In this document: piece after piece, positions 44,919-53,932 of the stretch
Position numbering within the stretch: position 1 is the first letter of the stretch
Layout: the number at the start of each line of letters is the position of its first letter
Assembly: GCF_000743525.1 (NCBI RefSeq)
Contig: NZ_JQGK01000017.1
Location: forward strand, 1-64,000
Length of the DNA: 64,000 nt
Reading direction: 5' to 3'
Source of the DNA: Sulfurospirillum sp. SCADC
GTDB taxonomy: Bacteria; Campylobacterota; Campylobacteria; Campylobacterales; Sulfurospirillaceae
Notes under the pieces: model-generated
The model's database searches: none
Told to the model about the DNA's origin: nothing
Seen by the model: the letters and a program-made list of their open reading frames with translations, nothing else
Position numbers and translations under genes: made by a program

Positions 44919-46650
44919 AATTCATAAATCCAACGGATTTTGCATCACCAAAGGCGCCTTTGGTTTCGCGGTCAATCGAGAGTTTAAAATCTTCAAACGT
45001 AAACAGCGGTTGCGCTTTAGCAGCGACTTTAAGCGCTGTATTTTTAAGCACGACTTTGATCTGTCCTCCTGTGAGCGGGTACGAAGCGAGTTTTTCAATA
45101 TCCAATCCCTCTTCATAGGTAGCATTTTCAGGTAAAAGCTTTTTCCACAGTTCAATTCGCTGTTTCACATCAGGCTTTTCAAAGGCAATTTTATAGTCAA
45201 AACGCCTTGAAAATGCAGGATCGATCGTCTCTAAAAGGTTTGTTGTTGCAATAAGTAGTCCATCAAAACGCTCAATCTGCTCTAAAAAGATATTTTGCAT
45301 CTGATTGTGCATTTTATCGGCACTTGCGCCACTGTCGGTTGAGCGTGCACTTAAGAATTGATCCGCCTCATTTAAAAGTAAAAGAGGCTCACTTTTCGTC
45401 TTTTTGCACAGCTCTTTGTACGTATCAAAAATACTGCGTACATTTTTTTCACTCTCGCCAACATACTTGGAGAGAATCTTGGAACAGTCAAAACTGAGCA
45501 CGCGCTTTTTCATCGACTTCGCTAAAGAAAGGGCTGTCATCGTTTTACCCGTCCCCGGAGCGCCGTAGAGAATAATCTTCGCATCAATGCCACTACGACG
45601 CTCTTTGATGCCCCATTCGCGCAGTAACTTCACCACATTTTTATCAATTTGTTTGAGTAAATTATCGAGAACTTCTTTGGTTTTGGGATGCAAGATGACA
45701 TCATCCAAATTGGTCTTAGGGTCGATCAGTTCAAAAAGTTCCTGCTCACCAATGAGCATATCAAGCTTAATTTTCTTGCTTTTTTTCTCTTTATTGGGGT
45801 GCATGATCTTTTGCAAAATCTCTTCGGAGATGAAAAAGCTTCGCGTCACGCCACCAAAGGTGCTCAGCATCTCATCGTAATCAATAATGAGATTTTCGAT
45901 GAGTTTTGAGCCCTCTTCAAGTAAGGAACGATTTTTAATCTTCTCATAATCATCGACGCTGATCAGGCTAATGAGCGTATTCATATCGCGTAAACTTTCA
46001 AACTCACCGGCATACTCCTCTTTAAGAAGGGCTAAAAAAATGAGCTGCTCTTTAGGGCTTAACTCATTTTCTTTGAAAATATTTTCAACGATGATCTCAT
46101 TTTGTGTGACTTTGATACGCTCAACAATCCGACTTTCTAAAAGGTCGAGTTTATTTTTAAGACGTCCAATGCTTGGTGAATTTTCCGTTGCATTGTGTTT
46201 GGTTTGGCTTAGTTTTTGATACAGCTCTATTCGGAAAAACTGATCTTTAAGATATTCAAGATGATCGGCGTAAGGCGTAACATCTGGTAACACAACCTCT
46301 AAGGTGCCCTCTTCCAAAAGCTTTAAAAAAGCAGAACTCAGTGTAACACTACTGTTTAAAAGTTCTAAGTTGGAGACATCCATGATCTTTGAACTCAAAA
46401 AATTGTTTTGCACAATCCATCCTTGCTCGATCAACTCTTTGACCAACGAGAGTTTTTGCAGATGCGCATACTTCTTATCGCCAAAAAGCTTAATCAAAAT
46501 CTCTCCAACACCAAGGTCAACGGAGCCTTGTACGTACTCTTTGGTCATTAATTGTAAAAATTTTGCTTCGTCAATCGAACATTTAAGATGCTCATAAATT
46601 GTGGATGTTTGAACCGTTTTACTCTCTAAAAAATCTATCAAATACTGCAA
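44917..46650 (-). CDS. AAA family ATPase (COG0464-type)
   Basis: A 577-aa protein with a helical N-terminal region of about 320 residues and a C-terminal AAA domain: Walker A GAPGTGKTMTALSLAK (about 358), Walker B LLLLNEADQFLS with Asn where most AAA proteins have Asp, a sensor/arginine region IATTNLLETIDPAFSRRFD and the small lid domain (LASYPLTGGQIKVVL). The NEAD Walker B is also found in other COG0464 members, so activity is not excluded. The substrate is unknown. The start is TTG (46650) with AAAGG 7 bases upstream. It ends at a hairpin before nuoA and has its own promoter region. Confidence 0.85.
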   Translation of the reverse strand: MQYLIDFLESKTVQTSTIYEHLKCSIDEAKFLQLMTKEYVQGSVDLGVGEILIKLFGDKKYAHLQKLSLVKELIEQGWIVQNNFLSSKIMDVSNLELLNSSVTLSSAFLKLLEEGTLEVVLPDVTPYADHLEYLKDQFFRIELYQKLSQTKHNATENSPSIGRLKNKLDLLESRIVERIKVTQNEIIVENIFKENELSPKEQLIFLALLKEEYAGEFESLRDMNTLISLISVDDYEKIKNRSLLEEGSKLIENLIIDYDEMLSTFGGVTRSFFISEEILQKIMHPNKEKKSKKIKLDMLIGEQELFELIDPKTNLDDVILHPKTKEVLDNLLKQIDKNVVKLLREWGIKERRSGIDAKIILYGAPGTGKTMTALSLAKSMKKRVLSFDCSKILSKYVGESEKNVRSIFDTYKELCKKTKSEPLLLLNEADQFLSARSTDSGASADKMHNQMQNIFLEQIERFDGLLIATTNLLETIDPAFSRRFDYKIAFEKPDVKQRIELWKKLLPENATYEEGLDIEKLASYPLTGGQIKVVLKNTALKVAAKAQPLFTFEDFKLSIDRETKGAFGDAKSVGFMN

Positions 46651-46754
46651 TACAAAGCCTTTTAATCCGTAGTAAAAATATTTTTATACGACTACATGGA
46701 AATATATGATGGCAAGATGATGATAAAATAACCCTTTGATTAAAAAGTTAATCT

Positions 46755-48323
46755 CTATCTTTTACGTAAAATTCCACCATTTTTAACATTTTCCTTTAAA
46801 ACTCGCTTTAGAACCTTACCCGTTGCATTCTTAGGAAGCTCTTCAACAAAGTAAATATGCTTCGGTAGCTTAAAATTTGCCACATGTTGCTTAAGGTAAG
46901 CGCGTAATTCACTTTCTTGAAGTTCCACACCCTCTTGGAGTTGAATAAAGGCCAAAACCTCTTCATCGTTGGTCTGTTCATTTCTGAGTCCGATAACCGC
47001 AACGGCATCAACACCTTCGTATTTGTAGATAACTTCTTCGATTTCTCTAGGATAAATGTTAATTCCTTTAGAGATAATCAGATCTTTTTTACGATCCACA
47101 ATATAAATAAAGCCATCGCCATCTTTTTTACCCAAATCACCACTCAAAAGCCAGCCATTGATGATGGTCTCATCGGTCGCATCAGCATGATTAAGGTAGC
47201 CTTGCATCACGCAATCGCCTTTCACCATAATTTCACCCACTTCGCCCGTTTTGACCTCAACACGCTCTTCATTGACGATTTTCACTTCGTAACTGGGGAG
47301 CGGTAAGCCAACAGAGAGCGGTTTTTGATGATCCAGTCGGTTCACACACACCGCAGGTGAGCACTCACTGAGTCCATAACCTTCTAAAAGCGTCGCTTTT
47401 TTAAACTTGGCATTAAAATCATTCAAGGATTGCTCACTGAGTGGCGCACTGCCTGAGATAAAAATACGCACTTGATTGAACCACATAAAATACCATGGAA
47501 TTTTTGCTTTTAAAAGCGCGTTGTACAAGGTTGGAACACCCAGAAAAATGGTCACACGTTTAAGCAGGGTCTGTTTAAGCACATTCGCAAAAGGAAAAAC
47601 CGAGCGCACAATGACAATGCTCGAACAGGTAAAGAGAGGCAAAAGCACCATAATGGAGAGTGTAAAGCTGTGAAACATCGGTAAAAAAACGATGAAACGA
47701 TCTTTACATGTAATGTGAAATGATTCGGCTCCGGAGATCGCATTGGAGAAAATATTGCGATACGAGAGCATGGCACCTTTGGGTTTTCCCGTCGTGCCAG
47801 AGGTGTAAACGATACACGCCAAATCATTTAATGTTGGTTTGTTGGCGACGTCACCATTCCGATCTACGCTTGCATCAATTTCGCTAAAGCTGTAATTGCG
47901 TTCATCCAAATGCGGATAATCATCGCACCAAATGATCTTTTCAATCTTGGTCGTATCCAGTAAGTTTTTGGTCTCATTGGCAAATGAGGCGGAGCAGACG
48001 AGCATTTTGGCACTGCAATCATTCAAAATATACTCAAACTCCTCTTTTTTCAAAAAGGTATTCAGAGGTACGGCAATCGCTCCAATCTTCGTAATCGCAA
48101 ACAAAGAGACAATAAACTCCACCGAGTTGCCGACAATCATGGCAACCCGATCCCCACTTTTGATACTGCTAAATTCCAAGAAACGCGCAAACGTATCGAT
48201 GTGATGCTTGAGCTTCACATACGATACTTTATGATCATCCATAAAAATAGCCGTTTTTTTAGGATCATTTTTAGCATTCGCTTCCATGATCTCATAAAAA
48301 TTTTGATACGGATAGATGAGCAT
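46755..48323 (-). CDS. Acyl-CoA synthetase (AMP-forming, FadD-like)
   Basis: An ANL-superfamily adenylating enzyme (522 aa). The P-loop YTSGTTGKPKGAMLSYRN (about 173-190), the LEGYGLSECSPAV motif (about 310), SGDLGKKDGDGFIYIVDR (about 392) and the C-terminal catalytic Lys in KNATGKVLKRVL are all present. It probably activates medium- or long-chain fatty acids. The gene lies 2 bases after a FadL-type porin gene, which supports fatty-acid uptake. The palindrome at 47704-47713 encodes ITCKD. Confidence 0.9.
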   Translation of the reverse strand: MLIYPYQNFYEIMEANAKNDPKKTAIFMDDHKVSYVKLKHHIDTFARFLEFSSIKSGDRVAMIVGNSVEFIVSLFAITKIGAIAVPLNTFLKKEEFEYILNDCSAKMLVCSASFANETKNLLDTTKIEKIIWCDDYPHLDERNYSFSEIDASVDRNGDVANKPTLNDLACIVYTSGTTGKPKGAMLSYRNIFSNAISGAESFHITCKDRFIVFLPMFHSFTLSIMVLLPLFTCSSIVIVRSVFPFANVLKQTLLKRVTIFLGVPTLYNALLKAKIPWYFMWFNQVRIFISGSAPLSEQSLNDFNAKFKKATLLEGYGLSECSPAVCVNRLDHQKPLSVGLPLPSYEVKIVNEERVEVKTGEVGEIMVKGDCVMQGYLNHADATDETIINGWLLSGDLGKKDGDGFIYIVDRKKDLIISKGINIYPREIEEVIYKYEGVDAVAVIGLRNEQTNDEEVLAFIQLQEGVELQESELRAYLKQHVANFKLPKHIYFVEELPKNATGKVLKRVLKENVKNGGILRKR

Positions 48324-48325
48324 CT

Positions 48326-49546
48326 TTAAAACTTATATTTGAGTGATGCGGTTAAAAGATGGGCAGATGAATCGGTAAAGGTACCTGATGGCGCTACCGA
48401 TGTTCCTCCCTTATAATTACTTACGGTTCGATCTTCTTTATCGTCATAAAGGTACGCCAAGCCCACTTTAAGATTTTGACTCATGGCGTATTCAAAGCCA
48501 ATGGAGTAAAGTTTTGCATCCGAATCAGGAAGCTCGAAACCGAGGGTATTGCTTGGAGCGGGTGATTTATCGATCGCAAAACCAAGCATCATTTTGAGAT
48601 TGTCGGTGCATTGATGACTTAACCCAATACGATACGCATTAGCATCTTTCCAATTTTTTGCAATAGGGTTATCAAATCCAGCCATAGCCGTAGCGGTTAA
48701 ATCAACATCATAGTTAAAATCTAAATCTTTATAACTTGACCAATAGGTTCGCTCAAACACAAATTCTACCGTTGTTTTTTCATAGGTATATGCTGCTGCT
48801 AATGCTAATGAGGCAGGAAGAGGAATCGTTACACTTGCACCGCCATTATACAGCCCACTAACAAGTGTAGCATCACCTTCAACGCTCAAATCTACTTTAG
48901 AGCGATACGTTGCAGCTAAGGTAACATCTTTAATCGGCTTGTAACTGAGGGCTAGATTGTAACCAAAGTCAATCGAATCACCGGTCAAATCCCTGTTTGC
49001 TAAAGAACCAAGTCCGGAAGCATCACTTTTTACCACACCATCGGTATAAACACCACGCAAACCAAAGCCCAATGAGAGTTGCTCATTCACAAGATAACTC
49101 ACTGTTGGGTTAACTTCAATAACCGTTAATGTAAACTCTTCAGAACTTGCTTTCGCAAAGGCTTCATCCCAGCGTTTTGAAAGACCAGCCGGTGCTGTAA
49201 TAGAAAGACCGTAACGCCAATTGCCCACCATTGGTGAGACATAATGCAAGTTTGGCATTAAAAATTCTTCTTCTTTAGAATTTCCATCCATCGAAGAGAC
49301 AGCACCATCAAAATTAACTTCGGGTAGATTAATATACGTTAATGCAACCTCCGTGTAAGCACCGTTTGCCATAAAAGACATGTTTGCAGGGTTATAATAA
49401 CTCGCATCTGCGCCATTGGCACTAGCGACATACGCCGCACTAAGTGCTACTGAGTTTAAAGATTGTTCAGGGATACGGTATCCTGAAGCCAAAAGCGTCG
49501 CCGCACTCAAACTGAGTAACGTAGCAACTCTTACCGTTTGTGTCAT
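48326..49546 (-). CDS. OmpP1/FadL/TodX outer-membrane porin
   Basis: A 406-aa outer-membrane beta-barrel with a signal peptide (1-21, ending LLASG) and the FadL hallmark near the mature N-terminus (SLNSVALSAAYVASANGADASYYNPANMSFM region, with the conserved NPAN), plus a C-terminal Phe (ASLKYKF) for Bam recognition. The family moves hydrophobic molecules such as fatty acids or hydrocarbons across the outer membrane. It is followed after 2 bases by the acyl-CoA synthetase, forming a probable import-and-activation pair. No beta-oxidation genes are seen nearby. Confidence 0.92.
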   Translation of the reverse strand: MTQTVRVATLLSLSAATLLASGYRIPEQSLNSVALSAAYVASANGADASYYNPANMSFMANGAYTEVALTYINLPEVNFDGAVSSMDGNSKEEEFLMPNLHYVSPMVGNWRYGLSITAPAGLSKRWDEAFAKASSEEFTLTVIEVNPTVSYLVNEQLSLGFGLRGVYTDGVVKSDASGLGSLANRDLTGDSIDFGYNLALSYKPIKDVTLAATYRSKVDLSVEGDATLVSGLYNGGASVTIPLPASLALAAAYTYEKTTVEFVFERTYWSSYKDLDFNYDVDLTATAMAGFDNPIAKNWKDANAYRIGLSHQCTDNLKMMLGFAIDKSPAPSNTLGFELPDSDAKLYSIGFEYAMSQNLKVGLAYLYDDKEDRTVSNYKGGTSVAPSGTFTDSSAHLLTASLKYKF

Positions 49547-49565
49547 AAGTTGTCCTTAAAATATT

Positions 49566-50408
49566 TTAGTGAGTAAAACTATAAAGCAGTGCAATTTCTT
49601 CTGCCCATAGTGAATCGTCGATTGTTTCAAGTATTAAAGGAATGTCATCCATACGTTCATCGTTCATGATAAACTTAAATGGTTCTAACCCTAATTTCCC
49701 CTTGCCAATAGAGTCATGTCTATCAACGTGAGTGCCCAAATCTGGCTTAGAATCATTGAGGTGCATCCCTTTGAGGTACTTAAATCCGACGATTGTAGCA
49801 AATTTTTCCATCGTTTGCCTATAAGCCTCTTCACTTCTTATATCGTAACCTGAAGTAAACAGATGGCAGGTATCGATGCAAACCCCGACACGTTCTTGAT
49901 CGATGGCGTGCTCCATAAGATAGCCTAAATGTTCCATTTTGTAACCCATATTGCTCCCTTGTCCTGCGGTATTTTCCACAACCAAGGTCACACCATTTGT
50001 GTGACGCAACACTTCATTCATAGAAGCGCTAATGAGCTCTAAACATGCCTCTTCGCTGATCTGTTTGAGATGACTCCCTGGGTGAAAATTGAGCTTATCA
50101 AGCCCTAAAGCTTCACAGCGTTTGACCTCATCCAAGAACGCATTCAACGATTTTTCACGTGCTTCAAGTTCTGGATGCCCCAAATTGATGAGATAGCTAT
50201 CGTGAGGAAGCACATGTTTGGGTAAAATCTCTGCTTTTTCCAACTCCGCTTTAAAACGGTCAATCTCTTCTTGGGTTAAAGACTTTCCTTCCCATTGACG
50301 TTGATTTTTAGTAAAGAGTGCGAACGCTTTGGCTCCAATTTTTGTGGCATTGATAGGAGCATTAAAAACTCCGCCACTGGCACTCACATGTGCCCCAACA
50401 AATTTCAT
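49566..50408 (-). CDS. nfo: Endonuclease IV
   Basis: AP endonuclease Nfo (280 aa), a zinc-dependent TIM-barrel base-excision-repair enzyme that cleaves 5' to abasic sites. Family signatures are visible: [38 protein letters not shown] and [20 protein letters not shown], supplying the trinuclear zinc ligands. It lies 10 bases after the lipoprotein gene. Confidence 0.97.
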   Translation of the reverse strand: MKFVGAHVSASGGVFNAPINATKIGAKAFALFTKNQRQWEGKSLTQEEIDRFKAELEKAEILPKHVLPHDSYLINLGHPELEAREKSLNAFLDEVKRCEALGLDKLNFHPGSHLKQISEEACLELISASMNEVLRHTNGVTLVVENTAGQGSNMGYKMEHLGYLMEHAIDQERVGVCIDTCHLFTSGYDIRSEEAYRQTMEKFATIVGFKYLKGMHLNDSKPDLGTHVDRHDSIGKGKLGLEPFKFIMNDERMDDIPLILETIDDSLWAEEIALLYSFTH

Positions 50409-50418
50409 GAAAATTCCT

Positions 50419-50910
50419 TTATGGCAATGGTTTGAGACGTATTAAAATACCGTTTTTGGTATCTCTAAAGCTAAGGGTTTGCCCTTTTATTGTGTAGATA
50501 AGATGGCTGTTGGAAAACTCCAAATCTTGTTCAAATCCTTGAGGAGTTCTACGAAGGTTTTTACCATCATAAAGAGGATGCCACAGGAGAATATCGTACA
50601 TTAAGTCTGCGTAATGTTCCTCTTGAAAAAACTGCTGATTAAAGGCAAGCTTATCCAAACATCGCCCATCTAAACAGACATAATTTCCTATAATTTCAAG
50701 ATTGAAAAGCACATTGCCCGCAGAGAAAATCTGCACATTTGCATAATTTTCTCCTTTGTTAATAAAGCCTGTATCGGAAAGTGCGATCTGTTTGTTTTTA
50801 ATCGTAATCGCATACGCTTCAGAAGTCGTAATCGTCTTTTTTACGGCACACCCACTTAAAAAGAGCATGGCTAAAAAGCTTACATGTAAAAGTTTTTTCA
50901 CGAATGACAC
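50419..50910 (-). CDS. Predicted lipoprotein of unknown function
   Basis: A 163-aa lipoprotein: signal sequence with lipobox LFLSGC, so Cys21 would be lipidated. The mature part is a small beta-rich domain; two Cys close together ([11 protein letters not shown], about 78-86) could form a disulfide. I do not recognise a family. Its start overlaps the end of the Fur-family gene by 13 bases, so translation is coupled to the regulator; a role in metal or envelope stress is a guess from context only. The palindrome at 50880-50889 encodes LHV in the signal peptide. Confidence 0.7.
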   Translation of the reverse strand: MSFVKKLLHVSFLAMLFLSGCAVKKTITTSEAYAITIKNKQIALSDTGFINKGENYANVQIFSAGNVLFNLEIIGNYVCLDGRCLDKLAFNQQFFQEEHYADLMYDILLWHPLYDGKNLRRTPQGFEQDLEFSNSHLIYTIKGQTLSFRDTKNGILIRLKPLP

Positions 50911-51269
50911 TCCTTACATGTACCTTTTAAAACGATACTGGTTACTTCACCCTCCACCTTGCCAAGATCGACCTCCATACAGGTGATTTTATGGCACTGC
51001 TCGCAAATAAAATGGGCATGCGTCGTGCTAGAGAGTTCAAAATACCATTTACGATCATCCGACTCGAACTTATGCACCATGCCCAACTCTTCAAACTTAG
51101 CGATGTTGCGGTAAAACGTTGCTTTGTCCATTTTCACGCTCATGTGCTCTTTGATCTGCTCGTAATTCAGAGGGCTATTAGCCACTTTGAGCACTTCTAA
51201 AATCGAAGCGCGCGCGGTTGTAAATTTGATGTCGTATTGTTGAAACACGTTTTGAAGCTGTTCGCTCAT
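50898..51269 (-). CDS. Fur-family metalloregulator (Zur- or PerR-like)
   Basis: A 123-aa member of the Fur superfamily. The N-terminal winged helix (YDIKFTTARASILEVL; DKATFYRNIAKFEELGMV) is followed by a short dimerisation domain with THAHFICEQC, then CMEVD and a final CKEC. The two CxxC pairs form the structural zinc site, and the His/Glu residues of the regulatory site are partly present. I start at the ATG at 51269 with GGGGA upstream, which drops 17 residues of an unlikely extension. Divergent position to znuACB and the palindromes between them favour Zur; Fur or PerR is not excluded. Confidence 0.85.
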   Translation of the reverse strand: MSEQLQNVFQQYDIKFTTARASILEVLKVANSPLNYEQIKEHMSVKMDKATFYRNIAKFEELGMVHKFESDDRKWYFELSSTTHAHFICEQCHKITCMEVDLGKVEGEVTSIVLKGTCKECHS

Positions 51270-51345
51270 CGTTTCCCCTTTGGGATGAAATCTAAGAAAT
51301 AGTACCCAATTTTTTTTCATATACGATTAAAGAATCATTCTAAGT

Positions 51346-51400
51346 CACAACTAAGTTGCATTGGATTAAGATTGCATCCAAATTATGCAACTAAGTCGCA
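51346..51400. promoter_or_regulatory. Two palindromic operator candidates between the Fur-family gene and znuA
   Basis: CACAACTAAGTTGCA (51346-51360) and TGCAACTAAGTCGCA (51386-51400) are near-perfect copies of the palindrome TGCAACT-A-AGTTGCA, centred 40 bp apart. The second overlaps the likely znuA transcription start (AATTAT at 51381-51386 is a possible -10 box) and ends 11 bases before the chosen znuA ATG. Between them lies a TTGGAT/ATCCAA inverted repeat (51361-51381). This is the arrangement expected for a metal-dependent repressor acting on znuACB and perhaps on its own gene. Confidence 0.6.
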
Positions 51401-51411
51401 AAGGAAACAGC

Positions 51412-52305
51412 ATGAAATACATTTTTCTTCTCTTTACCCTTCTCTTTGGTTCACTCTTAAGTGCCGCTCAGACCGTCACGGTCAGCATTTTGCCTCAAAA
51501 ATATTTTGTGGAACAGATTGCAAAAGATTTTTTACATGTAAACGTTATGGTAACACCAGGATCAAGCCCTCATACGTATGAGCCTAAACCTTCACAAATG
51601 AAAGAGCTTGCCAGCTCAGATGCTTACTTTAGCATCGGCGATGGGTTTGAAAAAGCGTGGCTTCCTAAGTTTCAAAGCACCAATCCTAAAATGCTGATGG
51701 TCGATACGATTAAAGGGATTGATAAAATTGCAATGGCAGAACATCATCACGATGACGAAGAAAAATCCGATTCTAAAAAAGAGGCGCATCACGATCACGA
51801 GCATCAGCATGAAGCAGGTGAACTTGATCCACATGTTTGGCTAGATCCTATTTTGGTCAAAACTCAGGCTAAAAATATTTATGAAGCCCTTGTCAGCCTT
51901 TATCCTGAACACAAAAATGAATTCACACACAATTACGACGCATTTATTGCCTCGTTGGATGCACTTGATGCGACACTTCGAAGTACCCTAAGCGAGGTCA
52001 AAAATCGTAAATTTATCGTTTTCCACCCTTCCTTTGGCTATTTTGCTAAGCGCTATGATTTAGAGCAAATCGCCATCGAAGTACATGGGAAAGAGCCAAA
52101 AGCGAGTGAACTTGCCCATTTGATTGAAGAGGCAAAAGAGGAGAATGTTAAAGTTGTTTTTGTCGCACCACAATTCTCACAAAAAAGTGCCCAAACGATT
52201 GCCAAACAAATCAATGGAAAAACACTCACCATTGATCCACTCTCCGATAAATGGAGTGAAAATCTTTTAAGCATCGCAAAAATCTTTCAATCAGAACTAA
52301 AATGA
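51412..52305 (+). CDS. znuA: Zinc ABC transporter substrate-binding protein
   Basis: Periplasmic zinc-binding protein (297 aa) of the cluster A-I metal family. A signal peptide (1-19, ending LLSAAQ) is followed by HTYEPKPSQMKELASSD, a His/Asp/Glu-rich loop (about 108-140, with EHHHDDEEKS and HHDHEHQHEAG) typical of ZnuA, and DPHVWLDP with the metal-binding His, then HPSFGYFAKRY. I start at the ATG at 51412, with AAAGGA 6 bases upstream; an upstream in-frame ATG at 51385 falls in the operator. The palindrome at 51532-51541 encodes LHV. Confidence 0.95.
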   Translation: MKYIFLLFTLLFGSLLSAAQTVTVSILPQKYFVEQIAKDFLHVNVMVTPGSSPHTYEPKPSQMKELASSDAYFSIGDGFEKAWLPKFQSTNPKMLMVDTIKGIDKIAMAEHHHDDEEKSDSKKEAHHDHEHQHEAGELDPHVWLDPILVKTQAKNIYEALVSLYPEHKNEFTHNYDAFIASLDALDATLRSTLSEVKNRKFIVFHPSFGYFAKRYDLEQIAIEVHGKEPKASELAHLIEEAKEENVKVVFVAPQFSQKSAQTIAKQINGKTLTIDPLSDKWSENLLSIAKIFQSELK

Positions 52306-52317
52306 TATAATCGCTTT

Positions 52318-53079
52318 ATGCAAAACGATATTCAGATCAATCACCTCTATTTTAGTTATGATGGCGCTACCGTACTGGAGGACATTAACCTCCAGTACAA
52401 CACGAGCGAATTTTTAGCCATTATTGGGCCCAACGGTGGCGGTAAAAGCACCCTCTTAAAAATGATGATCGGCTTGCTTGAGCCTGAACGTGGCGAAGTG
52501 CTACTTTTTGGTGAAAAACCTTTACATGTAAGCCATGAAATTGCCTATGTTCCCCAAGACACCATCGCCAATAAAGACTTTCCCATCAAAGTGATGGACG
52601 TCGTGCTGATGGGCAGACTCTCAAAGTCTAAAGCCTTTGCCACCTATTCAAAAGAAGATCGCGCGATTGCGCTCTCTATGCTTGAAAAAGTGGGGATGCA
52701 AGGCTTTGAAAATCAAAAGATCAACACGCTCTCAGGCGGACAGCGCCAACGCGTTTTCATCGCCCGTGCTCTGGCGTGTGAAGCCAAAATTATGTTTTTG
52801 GATGAACCAACTGCCAGCATCGACACTGCAGGACAGATCAGTATGTTTAAACTGCTTAAATCGCTCAATGAAACAGTCGGCATCGTCATCATTAGCCACG
52901 ACATCAATGTAGCGCTCAATTACGCCACCAAAGTTGTCCATATCAACAAAACGCTCTTCGTCCACGATGTACCTAAAACTCAAAATTTTAAAGTCTTTGA
53001 AAATCAAAACGAACACGTCTGCCCTGTTGAGCTCATCAGCGCAACCCGTTGCAATCACTTCCCCAAAGAGCTTGCATGA
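52318..53079 (+). CDS. znuC: Zinc ABC transporter ATP-binding protein
   Basis: ABC ATPase (253 aa) energising zinc import. Walker A GPNGGGKSTLLKMM, Q-loop YVPQDT, signature LSGGQRQRVFIARAL, Walker B IMFLDEPTAS and H-loop IISHDI are all intact. It lies 12 bases after znuA and overlaps znuB by 4 bases. The C-terminal tail contains Cys and His (ATRCNHF), as in many ZnuC proteins. The palindrome at 52522-52531 encodes PLHVS. Confidence 0.95.
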   Translation: MQNDIQINHLYFSYDGATVLEDINLQYNTSEFLAIIGPNGGGKSTLLKMMIGLLEPERGEVLLFGEKPLHVSHEIAYVPQDTIANKDFPIKVMDVVLMGRLSKSKAFATYSKEDRAIALSMLEKVGMQGFENQKINTLSGGQRQRVFIARALACEAKIMFLDEPTASIDTAGQISMFKLLKSLNETVGIVIISHDINVALNYATKVVHINKTLFVHDVPKTQNFKVFENQNEHVCPVELISATRCNHFPKELA

Positions 53080-53882
53080 TGGATATTTTAAGCTTTGATT
53101 TTATGCAAAACGCGCTTTGGGCATCTTTATTAGTCAGCATTATTTGTGGTGTCATTGGGACATTGATCGTCATTAATCGTATGGTGTTTATTGCAGGTGG
53201 TATTGCGCATGGATCGTACGGGGGGATTGGGTTGGCACTTTATTTTGGCATCGCGCCCATGCTAGGTGCTTCGCTTTTTGCGCTCTTTTTAGGAGCCATT
53301 ATCGCGTACATAACACATCAAAACAACGCACGACTGGATTCACTGATTGGTGTTTTGTGGGCATTTGGTATGGCATTGGGCATTATTATGACCGATTTAA
53401 CGCCTGGGTACAATGTGGATTTGATGAGTTATCTTTTTGGTGCGATTTTATCGGTTGCTCCTGAAGATCTTTACGGCATGAGTGCTGTGTTGGTGTTGGT
53501 TTTAGCGTTTGCCATTGTCTTTTACAAGCAGCTTTTAGCCATGAGTTTTGATGCGCAATTTGCCAAACTTCGAGGCATCAATGTCACACTGCTCTATGTT
53601 GCTTTGGTTTTAATGGTAGCGCTAGGTGTTGTCATTATCATTCGCGCGGTGGGGCTCATTTTAGTCATTGCGCTGCTGACGATTCCTCCGTATATTGCCG
53701 AAAAATTCACCAATTCCGTAGGTGGCATGATGGTGGCATCTTCGCTTCTTTCAGCCCTTTTTTGTACCCTTGGGCTTTACCTCTCGTACCGCTTCAACCT
53801 CAGTGGTGGCGCTTCCATCATCCTCGTCGCAACCACGCTTTTTTTCCTACAACTTTTATACAGCAGATTGACCAAAGCTTAG
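53076..53882 (+). CDS. znuB: Zinc ABC transporter permease
   Basis: Membrane permease (268 aa, about 8 helices) of the ABC-3 metal family. GGIAHGSYGGIGLALYFG (about 40), DRVFSxTPGYN-like TDLTPGYNVDLMSYLFG and RGINVTLLYVALVLMV near 160-180 are family landmarks. I use the ATG at 53076, whose ATGA overlaps the znuC stop; the next codon is also ATG. It ends in an 18-bp perfect hairpin shared with the convergent exporter gene. Confidence 0.94.
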   Translation: MMDILSFDFMQNALWASLLVSIICGVIGTLIVINRMVFIAGGIAHGSYGGIGLALYFGIAPMLGASLFALFLGAIIAYITHQNNARLDSLIGVLWAFGMALGIIMTDLTPGYNVDLMSYLFGAILSVAPEDLYGMSAVLVLVLAFAIVFYKQLLAMSFDAQFAKLRGINVTLLYVALVLMVALGVVIIIRAVGLILVIALLTIPPYIAEKFTNSVGGMMVASSLLSALFCTLGLYLSYRFNLSGGASIILVATTLFFLQLLYSRLTKA

Positions 53883-53918
53883 AGCGCATGCAAACCTTCG
53901 TTTGCATGCGCTCTAAGC
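53877..53918. terminator. Strong bidirectional terminator between znuB and the EamA gene
   Basis: GCTTAGAGCGCATGCAAA pairs perfectly with its complement across CCTTCG, giving an 18-bp stem that starts at the znuB stop codon. A second small stem AGCAC-CAAAA-GTGCT (53916-53930) lies beside it. No T-run follows closely; stem strength alone may stop polymerase or protect 3' ends of both convergent mRNAs. Confidence 0.75.
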
Positions 53919-53932
53919 ACCAAAAGTGCTAA

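Noticed and set aside
46917-47306. 129-aa open frame opposite the acyl-CoA synthetase
   Set aside because: Shadow of the conserved C-terminal half of the enzyme.
50898-51320. Longer Fur-family protein starting at 51320
   Set aside because: The extra 17 residues (MKKNWVLFLRFHPKG...) do not fit the family and have no ribosome binding site, whereas the ATG at 51269 follows GGGGA.
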